Source of the DNA: Mytilus californianus
Lineage: Eukaryota; Mollusca; Bivalvia; Mytilida; Mytilidae
DNA length: 64,000 nt
Assembly (NCBI RefSeq): GCF_021869535.1
Contig: NW_026262701.1
Span: 45,511,278-45,575,277, forward strand
Reading direction: 5' to 3'
The stretch's first letter is position 1; each line of letters opens with the position of its first letter. Below are positions 11,551 to 22,456 of the stretch, piece by piece. Made by a program: the position numbers and the translations under genes. Below the pieces are notes generated by a model that was not told the DNA's origin, made no database searches, and saw only the letters and a program-made list of their open reading frames with translations.

Positions 11551-11984
11551 TATTTTCATGATCACGATTAATAGTTCGCTAAGGCCTAAAAAGTATACAT
11601 TTGGAGCTTTAAAAACAAAAAGGACTGAAACCAAATTTCCTAAACAGACTGCGGTTTTAGGGTGTTGCAACGTTAATCTTATTACAACTGCATAATCTAT
11701 AAGCCAGAAATAATGCAAAGTGTACATTTATTATTTGAAAACTATCAGTACGAAAACACTGGCTACTGGGCCTCGAGGTTGACAATTCAGAAGCGGTACA
11801 TACCCAGTGATAGCTAGGAAATAAAGGTTTTCATGGAACAACTTTCCACAGATTTTGTCAACACCAGTGGCAAAAGATGTAAAATGTCACACAACCAAAA
11901 ACAACACGTACATTTTTTCCCGAATAACCTTATTAATGCTCGAGACCAACATTTGGAAAGCCAAAAATACAAAAATGTTAGAGT

Positions 11985-12166
11985 AAAATTGAGAATGGAA
12001 ATGGGGAATGTGTCAAAGAGACAACAACCCGACCACAGAACAGACAACAGCAGAAGGCCACCAACAGGTCTTCAATGCAGCGAGAAATTCCCGCACCCGG
12101 AGGCGTCCTTCAGATGGCCCCTAAACAAATATATATACTAGTTCAGTGATAATGAACGCCGTGCAT
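11985..12166 (-). mobile_element. 3' tail fragment of a Penelope-like element
   Basis: Read on the - strand this matches the tail at 4195-4375. Shared words include GGCGTTCATTATCACTGAAC (approximate), CGGGTGCGGGAATTTCTCGC and GGTCGGGTTGTTGTCTCTTT. It is a 5'-truncated, non-coding insertion antisense to the receptor. Confidence 0.8.
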
Positions 12167-12369
12167 TAATTACGAAAGGTCTTTAAAGGGACAACCAACG
12201 CATTAACACTATAAAACATTTTCGGGTATAAATTGCAATAATAATTGCGATTAAAGAAAAGTTTGTAAATCGGTGTCGTGACATTCTTACTTGTTTTTCT
12301 TTGTTTTTGACTAGTGCGTAAAGCAGACGAAATGAAATAAAATAAAATGTCAATGTTTTTTTTTTATAG

Positions 12370-12442
12370 ATTTGACAGGATATAGTTGCACATTCTATCG
12401 AAATATTTCAAGATTCTTTCCAAAGTACTTGATGCTAAATGG
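12370..12442 (+). CDS. Adhesion GPCR exon 5: GAIN domain
   Basis: Acceptor TTTTATAG after a long T tract, donor GTGAGT; phase 1 in, phase 2 out. It encodes TGYSCTFYRNISRFFP, continuing to YLMLNG; this fits the central GAIN strands with an aromatic-rich FYRN segment. Confidence 0.8.
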
Positions 12443-12714
12443 GTGAGTCATATTTTCTGATTGTAGATCTATCATAATATTATATCTTTATTGCATTACA
12501 TATTTTGATTTAGATTATGACTTTAATTCTATCAAAACTAACCAAAAATGTTCACTGTATAAAAGTTCATCATGTTAAGATGCTTGTTTGTCATTTATGA
12601 TTGAAAACATCTTGGTCATGTTGGTAGCTTGGTGCTTACATATTTTTATAGAATAACACCATCCGGGAAAATACGTTATTTCACAGTCTTATAACTTAAT
12701 TATTCCATTTACAG

Positions 12715-12829
12715 GGAATTGCAGTCATTTAATGGACGTTACGATGTAAATTCTATCATAACTGATTTTACAATCCAATCAACAGCTTCTTCAGATCATA
12801 CCTTGATTATAAAATTTGAAAATTTATTA
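12715..12829 (+). CDS. Adhesion GPCR exon 6: GAIN domain, last strands before GPS
   Basis: Acceptor TTTACAG, donor GTAAGT; phase 2 in, phase 0 out. It encodes VNSIITDFTIQSTASSDHTL followed by IIKFENLL. This is the conserved pattern of N-S-x-I-I-t, then a strand with an I-x-F-x-x-L ending that immediately precedes the GPS motif. Confidence 0.88.
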
Positions 12830-14233
12830 GTAAGTTGTGCTAATTTTGATAAAACGTGATTTTATTTTTCTGTTGTTTTTTCCTTGTTTGTGAAAATTTC
12901 TTCTAAAACTATTGGGGTTCGTAAAAACATTGCCAGTTGCAAACAGCTATGACAGTGTAACACTTTTCATTCATTTTTGTTTCTTGCTTGTGTTCTTACG
13001 CGCATGGATTGTGTTACTTTACCACTGGTACAAACAACATTGAGGGCACCTTCAAGTGGCATATATAATAACGCAAACTAATGAATAATTTTTATGAAAA
13101 TAACACTTTCTGAATTTTGTGTGTCAATTCGCTTTTTAGGGGTTTACCTTGACCAGGAACGCAATTGTCAAAAGGTCGAAAAATTGAGAAGCTACATGAC
13201 AAAAGCATCCAAATAAAAATGGCCAAATCTCCCTGAGGTCAACATTGGGAGTTGGAACTTTAATTGAAATATTTTAATAATGAATAAGTTTACTTGCATT
13301 TTAAATACTTATAGGTTCAACAAACATGTGACGTCACACCGAATAAATATGCGTACCTTTTAACATGTCTATTGCGGCTATTAAAAACTTATGATTATGA
13401 AAACAATTATCAAAATTAATCTGCTTATATTTATTATCATGATCCACGAGCTTAAATTTCACGGATATTGAAAAGTCTAACTCGTCAAAGATATCAGGCT
13501 TATCATTTGGTACGCTACATGCGTGTTTCGTCTACAACAACACATCAGTGATGCAAGGATCAAAACAGTTTAAAGCTAAAGCTGAACAAAAACAAAACAG
13601 TTCAAAGCTAAAGCTGAACACAAACACCTAAAATTCACATTATGGTGTAAACTACACCACAGGTACTTGTTGACAGGATTTTTCACCTTCTATAAAATTG
13701 TTATTTCCCTCAGTCATTTTAATTTTTTAAGTCTTCAGGTAGTAAAGAAAGTCGAATAATTATAAATGTTTCGACTAAAGTTACTCAAAGAAGCTATGTG
13801 CACGCTTTTTTTAATGCATAATCAGGTCACTTTTTCCCGGGAGTGATGAAACCAAAAAAAAATGTAACACACAATCCGAAGAAATACTAAACGTTGTACA
13901 GTGCTTTTGATCGCATAAAAGTTCGGCGCTTCTTTAAGTAATAGACATTTTTTTGTCTGACAATTGACTGTTGTTTATTTAAACTTTCATGAGTTTTCTA
14001 ATTGACATTATTAGTCTTCTACGGATGCATAGTCATCCATTTAAAATTTCCGGCAACATACCAATGAATACAAGAAAAGATGAAATATGCTTTTATCATT
14101 GCTTTTATTCTGTTATTCAATTGCAATACTAGAACAAAAGTCAGCGGATGATTGAATTGTAACATACATAAAATTTAAATTGCTGAGATTATGATCAAGA
14201 ACCATGGTTCATTTTGATACATTATTTTGCAAG
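12830..14233 (+). other. Receptor intron
   Basis: It holds a degraded repeat near 13460-13570 (a CGTGTTTCGTCTACAACA-type word shared with other mussel-type repeats in the window) and a 32-bp tandem duplication at about 13562-13622 (AAAGCTAAAGCTGAACA). The rest is AT-rich without a recognised feature. Confidence 0.5.
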
Positions 14234-14280
14234 GGAAATTATTCCAAACCTTTCTGTGGATTTTGGGATTTCGGTGTTCC
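14234..14280 (+). CDS. Adhesion GPCR exon 7: first half of the GPS motif
   Basis: Acceptor TTTGCAAG, donor GTAAGT; phase 0 in, phase 2 out. It encodes GNYSKPFCGFWDFGVP. The C-x-F-W-D-F core is the hallmark start of GPS motifs and supplies its first cysteine (residue 234 of the joined product). Confidence 0.9.
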
Positions 14281-14716
14281 GTAAGTATAAAGTTTAATAT
14301 GTTTGTATCTTGAAAAGGAGTAGAGTATCATTATTTTTTTTTTATTATTTAAGTTTTGGACTTTCAAATAAGACTTTAAACTGCCTTTTTGATGTAAGTC
14401 TTTTAACTTTTTATTAAGTTGTAGTTGTTTCCTAATTTAGTTATTCTTATCCTTCTCTTATTCAAAAGAATTATGTAAAATTTTATAAGAATCTCATGAA
14501 ATTCAAGTCTTTCATATAAGATACATATCATCTCTTAAGTAAAACATTTCGACGTAAAAATGTTCCATGTGCACACAGAAAATATAAGTTTCACAATTAT
14601 ACTTTTTTAAAAAGTATAAAAGCGAGGTTATAGCCTGTGAAGGAAATTAAAAGATACAGAATTATTATGTAGTTTTACAACTTTTCCCAATACCAATAAT
14701 ATCAAATATGTTTTAG

Positions 14717-14840
14717 GAATACTGTAAACGGAGCATGGTCGAACTTTGGTTCACGAATTGTAGAGTCAACAGATTCGTATACGATATGTGAATATAATCA
14801 CACCACAAATTTTGCAATACTCATGAGCCCAGGAAGAATA
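14717..14840 (+). CDS. Adhesion GPCR exon 8: GPS cleavage site and tethered agonist
   Basis: Acceptor GTTTTAG, donor GTATGT; phase 2 in, phase 0 out. It encodes the GPS core NGAWSNFGS, then CEYNHTTNFAILMSPG. In the family, cleavage falls between the last two residues of H-L/x-S/T; here that is His270-Thr271-Thr272, leaving TNFAILM as tethered agonist. The usual G-C after the tryptophan is G-S (Ser254) and the usual C-x-C is C-E-Y (Tyr268), so two of four GPS cysteines are absent. Confidence 0.92.
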
Positions 14841-15027
14841 GTATGTTGATTTAGTTAGTCTTCATAACTTATTTCAGTGTATAGTAAGAAATCATTAATA
14901 CATATTTTCAATTTATAGTACGATAAATGCAGTTAGTATTCTCATATTAGTAAGGATGTAGACATCCATCTGATGAGGTAAGCATTTTTCAACTGATTTT
15001 TATAGTTTGTTGTTATGTTGTACTGTA

Positions 15028-15290
15028 ACACCACTGTCCCAGGTTAGGAAAGGATTGGCACCTTCAAACGTGTTGAACCCCGCCACATTCTGTATGTGCC
15101 TGTCCCAAGTCAGGACTGTGATTCAGTGGTTGTCATTTGTTGCTGTGTAATATATTTGTTTTTCATTACTTATTTTGTCCATAAATTAGGCAGTTAGTTT
15201 TTCTCGTTTGAATTGTTTTACATTTGTCATTATGGGGCATTTTATAGCTGACTGTGCGGTATGGGTTTTGCTCATTGTTGGTTAAATGTT
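15028..15290 (+). repeat. Mussel-type interspersed repeat (tail module)
   Basis: Words include CCCGCCACATTCTGTATGTG, CCTGTCCCAAGTCAGGA and GCGGTATGGGTTTTGCTCAT. Related copies are at 55710-56050 (+) and 57405-57735 (-), and it shares words with the retroelement tail at 4020-4140. It is non-coding. Confidence 0.7.
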
Positions 15291-15390
15291 TTACTAACTT
15301 GCTGTAGAAGAACCACAATCAGGTCATCAATGTTAGAAAGACACAGTTTATGTCATACAATCCTATAAGCTTAGAATTCTACTTCATATA

Positions 15391-15535
15391 TAGATATAAG
15401 AAGATGTGGTATGAGTGCCAATGAGACAACTCTCCATCCAAGTCACAATTTGTAAAAATAAATCATTATAGGTCAAAGTACGGCCTTCAACACGGAGCAT
15501 TGGCTCACACCGAACAGCAAGCTATAAAGGGCCTA
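15391..15535 (+). repeat. Short interspersed repeat
   Basis: It reads AAGATGTGGTATGAGTGCCA, ATGAGACAACTCTCCATCCA and ends near AGCTATAAAGGGCC. The GCCAATGAGACAACT word recurs at 29040-29065 and, inverted in sense, in the repeat at 57405. It is probably a SINE or retroelement tail; there is no coding capacity. Confidence 0.65.
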
Positions 15536-15949
15536 TAATTTTGTATTTACATTGTGTCATAGATCAAATTTATTCGTACAAAATTAATAAAACAAGGGGG
15601 TTAGATGTAAAACAATATCAAAAAGACAACCATAAACTTGGACAAAATGCCGCCAAATAAAATAACGTACAGAGGTAAATAAAAATAATTTTGTTGCAAG
15701 GTATACATGGAGTATGGAAATATTTTTTTACAAAATAAATAATTTTGTTGTTCATAGTACGAGCACAGAAGTGAAAAATTATCGTCATACCAAACACTTA
15801 TCAAAGGTTGTATATATTAAAAAATTGTGAGACGAGATATAACACTAAATAAGTAAACATTAAATAACAAAAATGCATTACAAATTGTATGAACAGGTCA
15901 AATTAACACGAAAGTACGATTTGAGAGTACTCGCAGTTACTGAAAGCTA

Positions 15950-16690
15950 GTAAAAAGCCAAAAACAATTAAGAATTAAAAAATCATGCATCAGAGACTAA
16001 AATCAACTAAAACATATCCCAGGGATTTAGTGTTTTAACGTCATGGACAGTCAAAGAAGATATGACTTGTGCAATGCCAAAATAAAAGTATCGCGACAGG
16101 CAGTAGGATAGTTAAGAGTTAACCTTTTAATAAATGTGTATAATGTTATATATAGATAGAGTAATCTCTATAAAGAAAATGAACGTGAATGTGTATTTAT
16201 ACATCCCAAAAACAAACGTTTGAAAAGAATACAAATTTAGTTATATTTTAATTTGCTGATGATAAAATCGATATTTGTGCCAATGTAAACTATATTCAAA
16301 GATCTAATTACAACATTGGTAAGATAACCTTTACTAATAAGTTTGTTTATAGATTCGATTAGTTTACACGGATCACATAGTGATTTCTGCGCTTATTTAA
16401 GATTATTTAACGAAAAAATATCATCAAGATAACGGTAGGTATTGTTGAATTTATCAACAAAATGTAACAATGACGTGTCTTTACTGAGTCAGGAATACGG
16501 CAGTTGTTATCAAACAGTTCGTTTCTATGTATGTTGGCGTTTGTTTTTGTTGCACTTCAGTGTACCTGTTGTTCTTTTGGTTTTTTTTTCTTATTGAGAT
16601 TCATAGCAATACAGGAATAAATCTGCTATTAAAATGGCGCAGTTAGTGCCAATAGGAATACCTATGTTTACTATCAAAGTGCATTTTATT
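15950..16690 (-). pseudogene. Internally deleted Penelope-like reverse transcriptase
   Basis: Read on the - strand, 16690-16615 gives VGIPIGTNCAILIADLFLYC (the palm motif before the catalytic one). About 16435 gives YRYLDDIFSLNN (catalytic YLDD), and 16345-16250 gives NVVIRSLNIVYIGTNID, which matches the C-terminus of the copy at 2981-3737. Most of the thumb is deleted and stops interrupt. The stretch to about 15950 may be its 3' tail; that limit is provisional. The 5' end abuts the ATT/hairpin block. Confidence 0.75.
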
Positions 16691-16692
16691 AT

Positions 16693-17030
16693 TAGGTCTT
16701 TCCACTTTTCGGTGGAAAGACCTATTGTATTTGTTCTGATTATTATTATTATTATTAGGTCTTTCCACTTTTCTGTGGAAAGACCTTTTGTATTTGTTCT
16801 GATTATTATTATTAGGTCTTTCCACTTTTCTGTGGAAAGACCTATTGTATTTGTTCTGATTATTAGGTCTTTCCACTTTTCTGTGGAAAGACCTATTGTA
16901 TTTGTTCTGATTATTAGGTTTTTCCACTTTTCGGTGTAAAGACCTATTGTATTTGTTCTGATTATTATTATTATTAGGTCTTTCCACTTTTCTGTGGAAA
17001 GACCTATTGTATTTGTTCTGATTATTATTA
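16693..17030. repeat. Block of six hairpin modules separated by (ATT)n
   Basis: Six copies of a roughly 50-60-bp module each contain a 13-bp inverted repeat, TAGGTCTTTCCAC with TTTTC(T/G) loop and GTGGAAAGACCTA. Each is followed by TTGTATTTGTTCTGATT and a variable number of ATT units. One arm is damaged in the fifth copy (GGTGTAAAGACC). Single copies recur inside the tandem array at 21066-21118 and 22387-22440. It is non-coding despite open frames on both strands. Confidence 0.9.
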
Positions 17031-17048
17031 TTATTTTTTTTTTTTTTT

Positions 17049-18427
17049 CTTCCGCCAAATTTTGTTCTTGCGATAAATGTTTGTTTCGCAATATGTCGCT
17101 TAGATATTTCTCATATTGTATCGTATAGTTTATGCGCTTTTAAATTTCACCCTGCTAAGCCGAACCATTTTCTTTGTAAGAGTTATCTCCCTATTCACTG
17201 TTTATCATCTGTGTGCATCTCCTTCGTAACAAAAAAAGATATCGACAAAATTCTTTTTACAAATTGTTCGTTACATCCTCAGGAATTTTTGGCTAATTTG
17301 GATCGAAGCGATTCGATGAAATTTTATAGGAGTTATCTACCTTTATCAAATAAATTTGTCGTTATGTTTTTGTTACTCATAAACTGTAAGCCGTATAAAC
17401 CTATAGTCTTTTTATTTAAGGTCCTTGGATCCTAACTTCGAAAATGAGGTCAAGGTCAAAGGTCAAGGTCATGTTCTGAATTTTGTCTTTTGCTTGTTTT
17501 TGCATTTTCTCCGATATTTTTAATGTTATATATTAAAGAACAAATGCACAATGTTTGTTTTATTGTGATGAAGATATGATACATTTGGTCTGAGACAATC
17601 CAGCGACATCTTATTGGAGTTATTGCCCCTGAAATGTTTTATTTTAAGGTAAATTGATTATTACTTCATATTGGTACATGATAAAGCCATAAGATCTTTT
17701 GCAAAATGTTGGGTGACATATGACCTTGAAAAATGTCAAACGGAAGTGACCTTGAGTGAACCGGAAGTAGTCATTTTTGCACTTATTTCATGTAGAAGTA
17801 CATAGAAACCATATATTTTTTGCATGGTCATACATTAATCTATCATTTGAGACCGGAAGTGATATTTTATAAACCGAAAGTAGCGTATTATCTCCCTTTT
17901 TACAGGCAAAAATATATATAAACCATATATTTTTGGAATCAGTGTAAATAAAGCTATATGAGACCGAAAGTGACATTTTCTAATCCGGAAGTAGCCAATT
18001 ATCTCCCTTTTTACAGGCAAAAGTATATATAAACCATATATTTTTGGAATCAGTGTAAATAAATCTATCATATGAGACCGGAAGTGACATTTTCTAAACC
18101 GGAAGTAGCCAATTATCTCCCTTTTTACAGGCAAAAGTATATATAAACCATATATTTTTCGAATCAGTGTAAATAAAGCTATCACAAGAGACCGAAAGTG
18201 ACATTTTCTAAACCGGATGTTGACAATTATCTCCCTTATTTCAGGCAAAAGTCTATAGAAACCATGTTTACTGAATCAGTATGAAGAAACCTATGATTGG
18301 ACGCCAATAGTAGCTTTGAGTAAACCAGAATTATCTTCTCATCAATTATTTAGAAAATTGATGTGGAAAGACCTTCAATTGTTCTTTGAACAATTGGTTT
18401 TTAATTATTATTATTTTTTTTTTTTTT
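17049..18427. repeat. Tandem array unit 1
   Basis: Unit start CTTCCGCCAAATTTTG. The nuclear-receptor half-site cluster is at 17447-17471 (four AGGTCA hexamers), followed by two TGACCTT(G) words. Then come ~114-bp sub-repeats with CCGGAAGT (5 by eye), and the unit ends in a 9-bp stem hairpin CAATTGTTC/GAACAATTG at 18376-18396. Period to the next unit is 1379 bp. Confidence 0.93.
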
Positions 18428-19814
18428 CTTCCGCCAAATTTTGTTCTTGCGATAAATATTTGTTTCGCAATATGTCGCTTAGATATTTCTCATATTGTAT
18501 CGTATAGTTTATGCGCTTTTAAAATTTACCCTGCTAAGCCGAACAATTATCTTTGTAAGAGTTATCTCCCTATTTACTGTTTATCAAGTGTGTGCATCTC
18601 CTTCGTAACAAAAAAAGATATCGACAAAATTCTTTTTCTAAATTGTTCGTTACATCCTCAGGAATTTTTGGCTAATTTGGATCGAAGCGATTCAATGAAA
18701 TTTTATAGGAGTTATCTACCTTTAGCAAATAAATTTGTCGTTATGTTTTTGTTACTCATAAACTGTAAGCCGTATAAACCTATAGTCTTTTTATTTAAGG
18801 TCCTTGGATCCTAAATTCGAAAATGAGGTCAAGGTCAAAGGTCAAGGTCATGTTCTGAATTTTGTCTTTTGCTTGTTTTTGCATTTTCTCCAATATTTTT
18901 AATGTTATATATTAAAGAACAAGTGCAAAATGTTTGTTATATTGTGATGAAGATATAATACATTTGGTCTGAGACAATCCAGCGACATCTTATTGGAGTT
19001 ATTGCCCCTGAAATGTTTTATTTTAAGGTAAATTGATTATTACTTCATATTGGTACATGATAAAGCCATAAGATCTTTTGCAAAATGTTGGGTGACATAT
19101 GACCTTGAAAAATGTCATCCGGAAGTGACCTTGAGTGAACCGGGAGTAGTCATTTTTGCACTTATTTCATGTAGAAGTACATAGAAACCATATATTTTTT
19201 GAATGGTCATACATTAATCTATCATTTGAGACCGGAAGTGATATTTTATAAACCGGAAGTAGCATATTATCTCTCTTATTACAGGCATAAGTATATATAA
19301 ACCATATATTTTTGGAATCAGTGTAATTAAAGCTATCAAATGAGACCGAAAGTGACATTTTCTAAACCGGAAGTAGCCAATTATCTCCCTTTTTTACAGG
19401 CAAAAGTATATATAAACCATATATTTTTGGAATCAGTGTAAATAAATCTATCATATGAGACCGGAAGTGACATTTTCTAAACCGGAAGTAGCCAATTATC
19501 TTTCTTTTTACCGGCAAAAGTATATATTAACCATATATTTTTGGAATCAGTGTAATTAAAGCTATCATATGAGACCGGAAGTGTTATTTTTCTAAACCGG
19601 AAGTTGACAATTATCTCCCTTATTTCAGGCAAAAGTCTATAGAAACCATATGTTTATTGAATCAGTATGAAGAAACCTATGATTGGACGCCAATAGTAGC
19701 TTTGAGTAAACCAGAATTAGCTTCTCATCAATTATTTAGAAAATTGATGTGGAAAGACCTTCAATTGTTCTTTGAACAATTGGTTTTTAATTATTATTAT
19801 TTTTTTTTTTTTGT
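18428..19814. repeat. Tandem array unit 2
   Basis: Period 1387 bp, the longest unit. The half-site cluster is at 18826-18850 (four AGGTCA). CCGGAAGT occurs 8 times by eye, the most of any unit, because it holds the most ~114-bp sub-repeats. Confidence 0.93.
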
Positions 19815-21135
19815 CTTCCGCCTAATTTTGTTCTTGCGATAAATATTTGTTTCGCAATATGTCGCTTAGATATTTCTCATATTGTATCGTATAGTTTATG
19901 CGCTTTTAAATTTCACCCTGCTTAGACGAACAATTTTCTTTGTAAGAGTTATCTCCCTATTCACTGTTTATCAAGTGTGTGCATCTCCTTCGTAACAAAA
20001 AAAGATATCGACAAAATTCTTTTTTCTAAATTGTTTGCAACATCCTCAGGAATTTTTGGCTTATTTGGATCGAAGCGATTCGATGAAATTTTAAAGGAGT
20101 TATCTACCTTTACCAAAAAAATTTGTCGGTATGTTTTTTTATCTCATAAACCTTTAACTGTATAAACTGGAATGTTTTTATATGAGGCCCCTAGGTCCCA
20201 ACTTAGAAAATGAAGTCAAGGTCAAAGGTCAAGGTCAAGTTCTAAATTTTGACTTTTCCTTGTTTTTGCATTTTCTCAAACACTTTTAAAGATATATGTA
20301 AAAGAACAAGTGCAAAATGTTTGCTTTATTGTAATGAAGATATGATACATTTGGTCTGAGACAATCCAGCGACATCTTATTTGAGTTATTGCCCCTGAAA
20401 TGTTTTATTTTAAGGTAAATTGATTATTACTTCATATTGGTACATGATAAAGCCATAAGATCTTTTGCAAAATGTTGGGTGACATATGACCTTGGTAAAT
20501 TTCAACCGGAAGTGACCTTGAGTGAACCGGAAGTAGTCATTTTTGCACTTATTTCATGTAGAAGTACATAGATATCATATATTTTTTGAATGGTCATACA
20601 TTGATCTATCATTTGAGACCGGAAGTGATATTTTATAAACCGGAAGTAGCATATTATCTCCCTCATTACAGGCATAAGCATATATAAACCATATATTTTT
20701 GGAATCAGTGTAAATAAAGCTATCATATGAGACCGGAAGTGACATTTTCTAAACCGGAAGTAGCCAATTATCTCCCTTTTTACAGGCAAAAGTATATATA
20801 AACCATATATTTTTGGAATCAGTGTAAACAAAGCTATCATATGAAACCGGAAGTGACATTTTCAAAAGCGGAAGTTGACAATTATCTCCCTTATTTCACG
20901 CTAAAGTCTATAGAAAACATATATTTTTTGAATCAATATGAAGAAACCTATGATTGGACGCCAATAGTAGCTTTGAGTAAACCAGAATTAGCTCCTCATC
21001 AATTTTTTAGAAAATTGATGTGGAAAGACCTTCAATTGTTCTTTTAACAATTGGTTTTTAATAATTAAGTCTTTCCACTTTTCTGTGGAAAGACCTATTG
21101 TATTTGTTCTGATTATTATTATAATTTTTTTTTTT
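19815..21135. repeat. Tandem array unit 3 (most diverged)
   Basis: Period 1321 bp. The half-site cluster at 20213-20237 has a mutated first hexamer (AAGTCA) and three intact ones. CCGGAAGT occurs 7 times by eye. Small insertions in T-runs shift every possible frame relative to the other units. The hairpin module is inserted near its end (21066-21118). Confidence 0.92.
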
Positions 21136-22456
21136 CTTCTGCCAAATTTTGTTCTTGCGATAAATATTTGTTTCACAATATGTCGCTTAGATATTTCTCA
21201 TATTGTATCGTATAGTTTTTGCGCTTTTAAATTTCACCCTGCTAAGCTGAACAATTATCTTTGTAAGAGTTATCTCCCTATTCACTGTTTATCAAGTGTG
21301 TGCATCTCCTTCGTAACAAAAAAAGATATCGACAAAATTCTTTTTCTTAATTGTTCGTTACCTCCTCAGGAATTTTTGGCTAATTTGGATCGAAGCGATT
21401 CAATGAAATTTTATAGGAGTTATCTACCTTTATGAAATAAATTTGTCGTTATGTTTTTGTTACTCATAAACTGTAAGCCGAATAAACCTATAGTCTTTTC
21501 ATTTGAGGTCCTTGGATTCTAACTTCGAAAATGAGGTCAAGGTCAAAGGTCAAGGTCATGTTCTGAATTTTGTCTTTTGCTTGTTTTTGCATTTTCTCCA
21601 ATATTTTTAATGTTATATATTAAAGAACAAGTGCAAAATGTTTGTTATATTGTGATGAAGATATGATACATTTGGTCTGAGACAATCCAGCGACATCTTA
21701 CTGGAGTTATTGCCCCTGAAATGTTTTATTTTAAGGTAAATTGATTAGTACTTCATATTGGTACATGATAAAGCCATAAGATCTTTTGCAAAATGTTGGG
21801 TGACATATGACCTTGAAAAATGTCAACTTAAGTGACCTTGAGTGAACCGGAAGTAGTCATTTTTGCACTTATTTTATGTAGAAGTACATAGAAACCATAT
21901 ATTTTTTGAATGATCATACATTGACCTATCATTTGAGACCGGAAGTGATATTTTATAAACCGGAAGTAGCATATTATCTCCCTTATTACAGGTATAAGTA
22001 TATATAAACCATATATTTTTGGAATCAGTGTAAATAAAGCTATCATATGAGACCGGAAGTGACATTTTCTAAACCGGAAGTAGCCAATTATCTCCCTTTT
22101 TACAGGCAAAAGTATATATAAACCATATATTTTTGGAATCAGTGTAAACAAAGCTATCATATGAAACCGGAAGTGACATTTTCAAAAGCGGAAGTTGACA
22201 ATTATCTCCATTATTTCACGCTAAAGTCTATAGAAACCATATATTTATTGAATCAATATGAAGAAACCAATGATTGGACGCCAATAGTAGCTTTGAGTAA
22301 ACCAGAATTAGCTTCTCATCAATTTTTTTAGAAAATTGATGTGGAAAGACCTTCAATTATTCTTTGAACAATTGGTTTTTAATAATTAAGTCTTTCCACT
22401 TTTCTGTGGAAAGACCTATTGTATTTGTTCTGATTATTATTATAATTTTTTTTTTT
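21136..22456. repeat. Tandem array unit 4
   Basis: Period 1321 bp. The half-site cluster is at 21534-21558 (four AGGTCA); CCGGAAGT occurs 6 times by eye. A hairpin module is inserted near its end (22387-22440), as in unit 3, so the pair arose by duplication of a modified unit. Confidence 0.92.

Larger units (their letters stand above)
10626..12369 (+). other. Receptor intron
   Basis: It contains the TIR element at 10690-11550 and the antisense retroelement tail at 11985-12166. The rest (about 11560-11980) has no recognised feature. Confidence 0.6.

Noticed and set aside
16591-17091. Long open frames on both strands across the hairpin block, repeating FHFSVERP or NKYNRSFHRKVE
   Set aside because: They are translations of the hairpin/ATT modules, open on both strands, with no domain and arising from module length divisible by three in places.
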